17,941 bases of DNA, taken from NCBI GenBank assembly GCA_949499045.1, contig CATEEE010000264.1:1-17941 (forward strand), given 5' to 3'. This document shows, piece after piece, positions 7,874 to 13,872 of this stretch. The notes beneath the pieces are model-generated. The model did no database searches. It was not told where the DNA came from and saw only the letters and a program-made list of their open reading frames with translations. The first letter of the stretch is position 1, and every line of letters starts with the position of its first letter. This DNA is from Marinobacterium sp. xm-d-530 (GTDB taxonomy: Bacteria; Pseudomonadota; Gammaproteobacteria; Pseudomonadales; Balneatricaceae). Both the position numbers and the translations under genes were made by a program.

Positions 7874-8672
7874 TAGTCGGTAGAGTCCAGCCACGATTTT
7901 GAGCCGTTACAAGACTTTGTTGGTACTGTCGTGAACGCACATTTGAACCTTCTGGAAGGGTCAAATAATAGAGCAGCTTACAGGCTTCAGCCTCGTCAAT
8001 CTGGTGAGTTTTGGCAAACTCAAGCATGGTCGTTGCATGCGTCACTTCGCTCTTATCTTCAATAGCAACCGATACCGGTTGATCGATCGCTTCACCTGCA
8101 CGTACGCGCTTTGAAATCATATCGTAGTAGTATCGAAAACGGGGGTAGATATTGGCTTCTGCTTCCCCTCGAATCTCATACCAACCTGTCTGTTTCGCCG
8201 CCTCATAAACAGCCGGATGTGACCAATCGTGATGATGATCACCCGCATATCGACAAGCCTCTTGATAAGCCTCATAACTACTTGGCAGACCAAAATCGGC
8301 CCCAACTTCTTTTAACAAACCAAGAAACTCAGAGATCGATGGCATCCAAGCAAGAGTCTCTTTACAACGGTTAATAGCCGAGACCAGTTCGTTTTCACCG
8401 TAGCCAGAGATACTCATTGCCCACTCACGTTTGGCAATCATAATCTCCTGTTCGGTTTCAAAAGCACTTTTGAATTTGTGACCATAGATTGCCATAAAAC
8501 GAGCAAACACCATGTTGACCATCGCCTTGGTCTCTTGGCTAATCAACTCGCGTTGTGGCGCCCCTGGCTCCGGTGTGCTGAGTGAACGATTACCAGTCGA
8601 GGTTTTTGAGGTCCATGACGGCTGCGGTAACCCGTTTTCGGTTTTCCCGAGTATCTCGTCGACTTTTTTCAT
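7866..8672 (-). CDS. Phage lambda P-like replication (helicase-loading) protein
   Basis: Resembles lambda replication protein P, which binds DnaB helicase and delivers it to DNA. Aligned by eye with lambda P: MVNMVFARFMAIYG matches INGVFSQLLATFP; the KREWAMSI/GENELVSAIN stretch matches RRQWVLAF/TMEQVNAG; AWMPSISEFLGLLKE matches PFLPSPGQFVAWCRE; then GLPSSYEAYQEACRYA and RVRAGEAIDQP match the lambda pattern. About 60 further C-terminal residues have no lambda counterpart. No AAA+ Walker motifs are present, so it is not DnaC. The ATG at 8672 (268 aa) has only GGTGGG in front and overlaps the DnaT-like gene by 83 bases; a GTG at 8738 would lengthen it, and an ATG at 8522 would avoid overlap but trim the domain. 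Surrounding genes are housekeeping, with no phage genes seen. Confidence 0.78.
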   Translation of the reverse strand: MKKVDEILGKTENGLPQPSWTSKTSTGNRSLSTPEPGAPQRELISQETKAMVNMVFARFMAIYGHKFKSAFETEQEIMIAKREWAMSISGYGENELVSAINRCKETLAWMPSISEFLGLLKEVGADFGLPSSYEAYQEACRYAGDHHHDWSHPAVYEAAKQTGWYEIRGEAEANIYPRFRYYYDMISKRVRAGEAIDQPVSVAIEDKSEVTHATTMLEFAKTHQIDEAEACKLLYYLTLPEGSNVRSRQYQQSLVTAQNRGWTLPTTQ

Positions 8673-9402
8673 GCTGCCCACCGGCTTGTGAAGATTCGTT
8701 AAAACGCTCAGCTTTAGCCGAACGACTCTCTTGATCACGAACGGCTCGCTTAACCCACGCTAGAAATTTCTGGTTCCAGACGCTTTGGTGATCAAGTTTA
8801 TCCAGGTAGTAAAGTGTAAATTCATCAAGATGCGACTCTGCAAACTGAGCTTCGATACCGTGCTGCTGAAGCAACTGGTAAAAGTTCTCATCCGGTTTCC
8901 ATGAGACATCCATACGAATTTGAAGTTTGCGCTTCTGTTCAGCGGCTTCGAAAATTTCATCTAACTCATTGGTCGAGCGACGCCACCCACCACCAAAGCT
9001 CGGAGGCACATTCTGTCTAGAATTTGGTAACCGGTGAGTGTGTGGACGAGCAGATACGTTTGGATTTGCTACAGGCGCTTTAGGCGTTTGAACTGCTTCA
9101 GTCGTCGATGAGGTCAAACCTGACTGAGGCGCTCTGTTTTCAAAACCGATTAGCAGCTGATCACCCGAAACTTGCAAACCGAACAGTGATTCAGCCGCCA
9201 GGGCGTATAAATGCTCCATCAACTGTGAATCAGTCCAGAAGGGGCAGCGCGCCAACAAAGCCGACAATGAGAGTGTTAACTCATCCTCTTTGACAAGCAG
9301 ACGATACTGTTCAATAAGACCCAACAACAGCGCACCATCCACACCGTACTTAGATGCAAGGGATGGGGAGACAAATAGTGGCTGTTCAGGTAGATCGTTC
9401 AT
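8590..9402 (-). CDS. dnaT: DnaT-like single-strand DNA-binding primosomal protein
   Basis: A 270-residue protein with a DnaT-type DNA-binding domain at about residues 160-220: SWKPDENFYQLLQQHGI, then FAESHLDEFTLYYLDK and WNQKFLAWVKRAV, the pattern found in E. coli DnaT. DnaT acts in PriA-dependent replication restart by helping hand over the helicase. The N-terminal 90 residues look like a small winged-helix domain, followed by a Pro/Thr/Ser-rich linker, and the tail is basic and ends in DLKNLDW. The ATG at 9402 has AGAGAG seven bases upstream; a TTG one codon earlier is the alternative. It heads a two-gene minus-strand unit with the P-like gene, mirroring dnaT-dnaC order in E. coli. Confidence 0.82.
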   Translation of the reverse strand: MNDLPEQPLFVSPSLASKYGVDGALLLGLIEQYRLLVKEDELTLSLSALLARCPFWTDSQLMEHLYALAAESLFGLQVSGDQLLIGFENRAPQSGLTSSTTEAVQTPKAPVANPNVSARPHTHRLPNSRQNVPPSFGGGWRRSTNELDEIFEAAEQKRKLQIRMDVSWKPDENFYQLLQQHGIEAQFAESHLDEFTLYYLDKLDHQSVWNQKFLAWVKRAVRDQESRSAKAERFNESSQAGGQHEKSRRDTRENRKRVTAAVMDLKNLDW

Positions 9403-9475
9403 CAATACACTCTCTAAATTGATCTACCATTTTAACAGCGCCGTTTGATCCATGACAGTAGAAACGTCCTTCGAT

Positions 9476-9504
9476 TTAGAACTCTTAGAAATAGGCTCTA
9501 TAGT
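9476..9504 (+). promoter_or_regulatory. Weak promoter candidate for the phosphorylase operon
   Basis: TTAGAA (9476-9481) and TATAGT (9499-9504) are 17 bases apart in the 160-base divergent gap between the DnaT-like gene and the phosphorylase gene. The -35 matches consensus in three positions and the -10 in five. Transcription would start near 9511, about 53 bases before the ATG. I see no other strong signal in this gap. Confidence 0.3.
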
Positions 9505-9563
9505 GAATGGAAAGCGTCTCAATTTTAAGTACACTGAATTTAATCTGTTAATTAGAGTGACTT

Positions 9564-11072
9564 ATGTATCCAGAGAAAATGAATCCCCTAAAAGCACGCC
9601 GCCTGGGGATCGATACACACCATGAACCCAACATCTACCTTCGTTCAGATAGCTCTGTGTGCAAATCGGAAGGATTTAACAGCTTAACGCGTGTTCTAGT
9701 TTCTACAGAACAGAATCATATGATCGCCACCCTTAACATCGTGACGGGAGACCTGATCGACGAAGGGGAGATAGGACTATCTGAATCAGCCTGGGATAAA
9801 CTTAAATTGATAGGACATGAGTCCATCTGGTTGTCTCATCCAAGACCCGTTCACTCACTGTCGCATGTTCGATCAAAGGTCTATGGGCACAAATTAAATG
9901 AAGTGCAGTTTAGCGAGATTATTAATGACATCGTTGATGAACGCTATGCGGATGTTTATCTAGCCGCCTTTATTACGGCCTGCGGTGATGACAAGTTAGA
10001 TGATGAAGAGATCACCTCTCTTACTCGCGCAATGATCAATGCTGGCAGCACCATTGATTGGGGGTTGGATCAGGTTCTGGACAAGCACTGTGTTGGTGGA
10101 CTACCGGGTAACCGCACCACACCCATTGTCGTCTCTATATTAACCGCTGCAGGACTGACCATTCCCAAGACCTCTTCACGAGCAATCACTTCACCTGCTG
10201 GAACAGCCGATACCATGGAGACGCTCACCGATGTGAGTCTCACCCTAGATCAGATGCGTGAGGTGGTGCACTCTGAAGGTGGCTGTTTGGCTTGGGGAGG
10301 GTCCGTAAGACTGAGTCCTGCTGACGATCTACTCATTCAAGTCGAACGTGCTCTAGATATTGATAGTGAAGGACAGCTAATTGCCTCTGTTTTATCAAAA
10401 AAGGTAGCGGCAGGAGCGACCCACGTTTTGATCGACATCCCAGTAGGCCCAACGGCTAAAGTACGTGATGATGCGGCTGCCGATAAGCTAGCGAGGAGCT
10501 TTAAGCGGGTTGCAGAGAACTTAGGTGTGACGCTGGCCATTGTGAAAACAGACGGCACACAACCGGTCGGTGAGGGAATAGGACCAGCTCTTGAAGCACG
10601 CGATATTGTCCGAGTCTTGAAATGTGACGGTCAAGCACCTCAGGATTTGCTAAATCGCGCGGTCTACCTTGCCGGTGCAATGCTCGATTTAAGCGGCAAA
10701 GTTTCAACTGGCGAAGGTGAAAAGCTTGCCAGAGAGTTAGTCACAACGGGGAAGGCTTGGGATAAGTTTGTGGCCATCTGTGAAGCACAGGGCGGTTTTA
10801 AAGAACCACCTGTAGCGCACTACCGCTATGAAATGCTTGCTGAGAGGGATGTCACTTTAGCAACCGTTGATAATCGAATTCTTGCCAAAGTTGCGAAGCT
10901 AGCCGGTGCGCCAGCCGATGCAGCTGCAGGCGTTGACCTGCATGTTAAAGTCGGTGACCGAATTAAACATGGGCAACCCATGCTAACGATTCATGCAGAG
11001 CATATAGGTGAGCTCAACTACGCGGTAGACTACTTGCAATCACACCTACAAATTTTAACCTTTGGGGAATAG
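9564..11072 (+). CDS. Archaeal-type AMP/thymidine phosphorylase family protein
   Basis: A nucleoside/nucleotide phosphorylase of the 'thymidine phosphorylase type 2' branch. It resembles archaeal AMP phosphorylase over its whole length (502 versus about 503 residues). An N-terminal extension domain occupies about residues 1-85. The core has DKHCVGGLPGNRT near 173, SSRAITSPAGTAD near 204, CLAWGGSVRLSPADD near 247, and a C-terminal barrel domain ending with IHAEH. E. coli DeoA lacks the N-terminal domain and has different loops. Archaeal homologues convert AMP plus phosphate to adenine and ribose 1,5-bisphosphate; which substrate the bacterial branch uses cannot be read here. GAG upstream of TGACTT precedes the ATG. 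The PRPP synthetase homologue begins seven bases after the stop, so the two are surely co-transcribed. Confidence 0.85.
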   Translation: MYPEKMNPLKARRLGIDTHHEPNIYLRSDSSVCKSEGFNSLTRVLVSTEQNHMIATLNIVTGDLIDEGEIGLSESAWDKLKLIGHESIWLSHPRPVHSLSHVRSKVYGHKLNEVQFSEIINDIVDERYADVYLAAFITACGDDKLDDEEITSLTRAMINAGSTIDWGLDQVLDKHCVGGLPGNRTTPIVVSILTAAGLTIPKTSSRAITSPAGTADTMETLTDVSLTLDQMREVVHSEGGCLAWGGSVRLSPADDLLIQVERALDIDSEGQLIASVLSKKVAAGATHVLIDIPVGPTAKVRDDAAADKLARSFKRVAENLGVTLAIVKTDGTQPVGEGIGPALEARDIVRVLKCDGQAPQDLLNRAVYLAGAMLDLSGKVSTGEGEKLARELVTTGKAWDKFVAICEAQGGFKEPPVAHYRYEMLAERDVTLATVDNRILAKVAKLAGAPADAAAGVDLHVKVGDRIKHGQPMLTIHAEHIGELNYAVDYLQSHLQILTFGE

Positions 11073-11079
11073 GTGACTT

Positions 11080-11970
11080 ATGAAAAACTCCATTCTATTT
11101 AATCTATCTCCAAACCACCCTATTCCAGAGAAGCTCGCTGAATCCACGGGCTTATCACTGGGACAATTTGAAATTCGTCACTTCCCTGATGGAGAGACAT
11201 TTATCAGGGTAGATACTAACGTTGAACAATCGAACGTGGTTATTTTCTGTGACCTCTACCAACCCAATGAAAAGCTTTTCCCGCTACTCAGTTTTGCAGA
11301 AAATGTTCGAGAATTGGGCGGTCTCAATATCTGTCTGATCACACCCTATCTACCGTATATGCGGCAAGACAAACGTTTTCACACGGGTGAATCGATCACC
11401 TCTAAACACTTTGCTAAGCATCTATCTCTTGCCTTTGATGCGCTGATTACGGTCGACCCTCACCTTCACCGCTACCCAACACTGGATTCGGTATACACCC
11501 TTAAGGGTACGGTCTGCACGGCACAACCGGTAATTACAGAGTTCCTTAAATCTCAAACAGACGATTTACTGTTAATCGGCCCGGATGAGGAGAGTGAGCA
11601 GTGGGTAGCCGCGATTGCCAAGGCTTCCAATCGCCCCTATCAGATCCTGCTTAAAGAGCGCTCAGGTGACTACGATGTCTCTGTGACAGAACCTGAACTG
11701 GCCCAATACAGAGGCTACCGTCCTGTTTTAGTCGACGACATCATCTCCAGTGGCAGAACCATGCTGGCGACCATCGAACACCTGGAATCAGCAAAGATGG
11801 GCAAACCCTTGATCATTGGGGTGCATGGTATCTTCGCCAAGGACGCTCATGCCCTACTGAAAAATATTGCTGATATCCACACCTGCAATAGCATTGTCCA
11901 TGAAACGAACTCACTGGATCTGACACCGATCATTGCCGATCAACTGAAACACTACATTGAACAACTGTAA
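11080..11970 (+). CDS. Ribose-phosphate pyrophosphokinase (PRPP synthetase) homologue
   Basis: Family enzymes make PRPP from ribose 5-phosphate and ATP, releasing AMP. At 296 residues it is shorter than housekeeping bacterial Prs (about 315) and closer to archaeal forms. Seen motifs: FPDGET near residue 37, RQDKRFHTGESIT at 95, the metal/ATP histidines in DPHLHR at 126-131, the flexible-loop K-x-R (KERSGDYDV), and the ribose-phosphate loop VDDIISSGRTM at 218. In that loop R226 replaces the small residue (Gly or Ala) usual before Thr. AGGTG precedes the ATG. The stop overlaps the next start (TAATG). A second, housekeeping prs is expected elsewhere, so this copy is probably specialised together with the phosphorylase. 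That specialisation is inference. Confidence 0.82.
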   Translation: MKNSILFNLSPNHPIPEKLAESTGLSLGQFEIRHFPDGETFIRVDTNVEQSNVVIFCDLYQPNEKLFPLLSFAENVRELGGLNICLITPYLPYMRQDKRFHTGESITSKHFAKHLSLAFDALITVDPHLHRYPTLDSVYTLKGTVCTAQPVITEFLKSQTDDLLLIGPDEESEQWVAAIAKASNRPYQILLKERSGDYDVSVTEPELAQYRGYRPVLVDDIISSGRTMLATIEHLESAKMGKPLIIGVHGIFAKDAHALLKNIADIHTCNSIVHETNSLDLTPIIADQLKHYIEQL

Positions 11971-12545
11971 TGAACATGTTTTTACATGTTGAACTCATCG
12001 AAGATTTTCTAATTGCTAATGAGGCAGATCAACTGCTGACGGAGCTCACTAATCGTTTAGAGTGGCGCCAAGACACTATTAACCTCTATGGCAAAAGCCA
12101 CCCGATTCCAAGGTTACAGTGTTTTGTTGCATCACAAGGTGTTCGCTATCGGTACTCGAATCTGACGATGGAGGGCCGAGGTTATCCAACCGCTCTTCAA
12201 TCGATCAGAGATAAAGTCGAGTCAGCGGCAAACCACTCATTTAATGCGGTTCTCTGTAATCTTTACCGAGACGGTCAGGACAGTATGGGGTGGCACAGCG
12301 ACAACGAGCCGGAACTGGGCGAGCGCCCTGTTATCGCATCTCTATCTTTGGGAAGCACTCGAACGTTTCGATTTAGAGATTTATCAACCAAAAAAGAGAC
12401 CGTCGACTTTGAACTCAGCCACGGCTCACTTCTTGTAATGAATGCTGGAGTTCAAAAGGATTGGGAGCACTCTGTACCAAAGCGTCTTCGCATTAAACAG
12501 CCAAGAATCAATCTAACCTTTCGCTTGATCGAGCCAACTCGCTAA
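11970..12545 (+). CDS. AlkB-family 2-oxoglutarate/Fe(II) dioxygenase
   Basis: A 191-residue oxygenase of the AlkB family, which removes alkyl groups from DNA or RNA bases by oxidation. The iron ligands are visible as H109-x-D111 in MGWHSDNEP and H167 in WEHSVP; the 2-oxoglutarate-binding arginines are in RINLTFR (R179, R185). PRLQCFV near residue 47 and YRYSNL near 62 form the usual nucleotide-recognition lid of the AlkB2/AlkB3-like branch, rather than the longer E. coli AlkB lid. The ATG overlaps the PRPP synthetase stop (TAATG), so translation is coupled; an ATG two codons on is the alternative start. Its end overlaps the convergent flavodoxin gene by 33 bases. Confidence 0.88.
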   Translation: MNMFLHVELIEDFLIANEADQLLTELTNRLEWRQDTINLYGKSHPIPRLQCFVASQGVRYRYSNLTMEGRGYPTALQSIRDKVESAANHSFNAVLCNLYRDGQDSMGWHSDNEPELGERPVIASLSLGSTRTFRFRDLSTKKETVDFELSHGSLLVMNAGVQKDWEHSVPKRLRIKQPRINLTFRLIEPTR

Positions 12546-12959
12546 CCAACGCATAACGGGCTCTGCTGGCTCAGGATCCTCATTGGCATCAACATAGAGC
12601 GGCTCGACCAACGGTTGAGCATTAAGACTCGAAAACACTTCAAACAGTCGTTTAGCCGCCCCATTGAAATAGTCATAGCTTGAATCCCCTAACCCCACCA
12701 GAGCAAAGCGCTGATCCGTTAAATCAGGCTCTTCATCTAAAAGATCACAGTAGAGCGGCATCAAACCATCTGGAATATCTCCCATGCCAGTCGATGCCGT
12801 CATAATTAAGAGAGAAGCTGATGGATCAAGATCAAAGAGCTCAGGGGTCTCAAGCCATTCACACTGATGCCCTTGAGCGCTCAGAAAGTCCTGACACTCA
12901 TCAGCCAATTCAATAGTAGAACCATAAACAGTACCGACGATGATTTGAAACTTAGACAT
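12513..12959 (-). CDS. mioC: MioC-like flavodoxin
   Basis: A 148-residue flavodoxin-fold protein expected to bind FMN and carry electrons in the cytoplasm. The phosphate-binding loop is GTVYGST near residue 9; TASTGMGDIPDG near 56 and LVGLGDSSYDYFNGAAK near 87 are the other two FMN loops. Length and loop sequences fit MioC-type or YqcA-like short flavodoxins; the exact partner is not readable, so the symbol is tentative. The ATG at 12959 is chosen because AGGGG lies seven bases upstream. The 3' end lies within the alkB-family gene on the other strand. A likely promoter lies at 12994-12986. Confidence 0.78.
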   Translation of the reverse strand: MSKFQIIVGTVYGSTIELADECQDFLSAQGHQCEWLETPELFDLDPSASLLIMTASTGMGDIPDGLMPLYCDLLDEEPDLTDQRFALVGLGDSSYDYFNGAAKRLFEVFSSLNAQPLVEPLYVDANEDPEPAEPVMRWLASWLDQAKG

Positions 12960-12985
12960 CCACAACCCCTGTTAGAGCGCCACTT

Positions 12986-12994
12986 ATATTAGCA
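12986..12994 (-). promoter_or_regulatory. Extended -10 promoter for the flavodoxin gene
   Basis: Read on the minus strand, TGCTAATAT matches the extended -10 pattern TGnTATAAT in all but two positions. The transcript would begin near 12979, leaving a leader of about 20 bases with the AGGGG ribosome site. The candidate -35 (CTTTGT, 16 bases upstream) is weak. Confidence 0.45.
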
Positions 12995-13031
12995 AAGTTA
13001 ATAAATAACAAAGAGATCTATAACCAAACCA

Positions 13032-13105
13032 GTTAAGACAAACTTAACCTAAGCAGCATCTATTATTAACGTTTATATCTAGCCTATTATTAGGAACCGT
13101 TAATA
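13032..13105 (+). promoter_or_regulatory. Cluster of inverted and direct repeats upstream of the gene at 13128
   Basis: This A+T-rich stretch holds GTTAAG-N5-CTTAAC (13032-13048), an eight-base inverted pair TATTAACG (13064-13071) and CGTTAATA (13098-13105), the small palindrome-like CCTA-N4-TAGG (13083-13094) inside it, and a direct repeat CTATTATTA at 13060 and 13084. Possible -10 boxes occur (TATTAT at 13061, TATATC at 13074) without a clear -35. Operators or a leader structure are likely, but no known regulator's site was recognised. Confidence 0.4.
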
Positions 13106-13127
13106 TAAAAACAATAGAGGATCACTG

Positions 13128-13799
13128 ATGAGAAACCCACTGTTTCACCCAATGAGTTATGACATGGTCAACGACAATGTTGTTAGAACTCGTGCCGCTT
13201 TTCTATTCTTAGTACCAGTTTCCATATTGGTTATCTTCTACAACACCATTAACGGTTCAGCGTTCATCGTTGACCCCAGCACACTCGAAGACACCTGGGA
13301 TACCAACATGGCTGGGCAGATTATCTACTCAGCCGAAGTCGTTCGACAGGTCTACGACTGGACTCCACAAACGTATCTTTTGCTCTACGTCCTTTGGGAG
13401 ATGGTTCTAAGCCAGAGCAAACGCACAGCTTGGCTCTGCCCTCTGTTCTGGATTTCCGCTGCTATGAACCGTCACCACAAGCCGGTCTACCGTCCCTACC
13501 AGCCTAAGAAGTTTGCTTGGAAGATTGGTACTGCTCTGGTCGCAGCATGCCTACTGTTCTTCAATCCCGTACCGGTTGCCGAATTCGTAAACAGCCTAAC
13601 TGGCAGTGAACTTCTAACCACCACGCAAAACTGGATGCCTCGCTGGACACCTTTAGTAACCATTCCTCTCTGTCTAACCTTCATGTGGCTAGAGGCTGCT
13701 GCCGGTTGGTGTGCTGGTTGTTGGTTCCACTCGGTACTGGTAAAAGCAGGTATCTTTAAAGAGCACTGCGACACCTGTGTTGACAGTAGCAACGACTAA
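13128..13799 (+). CDS. Membrane protein with two CxxC motifs (DUF4395-like)
   Basis: A 223-residue inner-membrane protein. About four hydrophobic segments are seen (residues 23-43, 82-110, 130-152 and 170-196). Its second half, from KPVYRPYQPKKFAWKIG to the cysteine motif WCAGC, resembles DUF4395 proteins, whose function is unknown. After the last helix come two cysteine pairs, C-A-G-C and, 18 residues later, C-D-T-C, suited to thiol-disulphide exchange or metal binding. A polar insert (about 44-75) probably faces the periplasm. AGAGGA six bases before the ATG is a strong ribosome site. dauA follows 73 bases downstream on the same strand. Family assignment is by pattern only. Confidence 0.6.
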   Translation: MRNPLFHPMSYDMVNDNVVRTRAAFLFLVPVSILVIFYNTINGSAFIVDPSTLEDTWDTNMAGQIIYSAEVVRQVYDWTPQTYLLLYVLWEMVLSQSKRTAWLCPLFWISAAMNRHHKPVYRPYQPKKFAWKIGTALVAACLLFFNPVPVAEFVNSLTGSELLTTTQNWMPRWTPLVTIPLCLTFMWLEAAAGWCAGCWFHSVLVKAGIFKEHCDTCVDSSND

Positions 13800-13835
13800 A
13801 AGACGATAGCTACATCTATTAAAACCTTATAAATT

Positions 13836-13868
13836 GTGAGGATCTTATACGATCTATTCGGTCCTCAC
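13836..13868 (+). promoter_or_regulatory. Leader hairpin before dauA
   Basis: GTGAGGA (13836-13842) and TCCTCAC (13862-13868) form a perfect seven-pair stem with a 19-base loop, ending four bases before the dauA ATG. The left arm holds the only Shine-Dalgarno-like sequence (GAGGA) of the leader, so folding would hide it. A TATAAA box at 13828-13833 would start transcription at or near the hairpin's left arm. The same symmetry could instead be a DNA operator. Confidence 0.45.
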
Positions 13869-13872
13869 TGAC

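Noticed and set aside
7866..9405. Prophage or plasmid replication module
   Set aside because: Only the two replication-type genes are phage-like; there is no integrase, repressor, attachment-site duplication, structural gene or origin-like iteron array nearby.
11973..11990. AACATGT-TTTT-ACATGTT inverted repeat at the start of the AlkB-family gene
   Set aside because: Seven pairs of mostly A/T with a four-base loop inside coding sequence; the bases encode the start (NMFLHV), and no transcript end or regulator site is suggested.
12513..12545. Convergent overlap of the AlkB-family and flavodoxin genes as a special antisense regulator
   Set aside because: A 33-base tail overlap is common in compact genomes and both C-termini look normal; nothing more is indicated.
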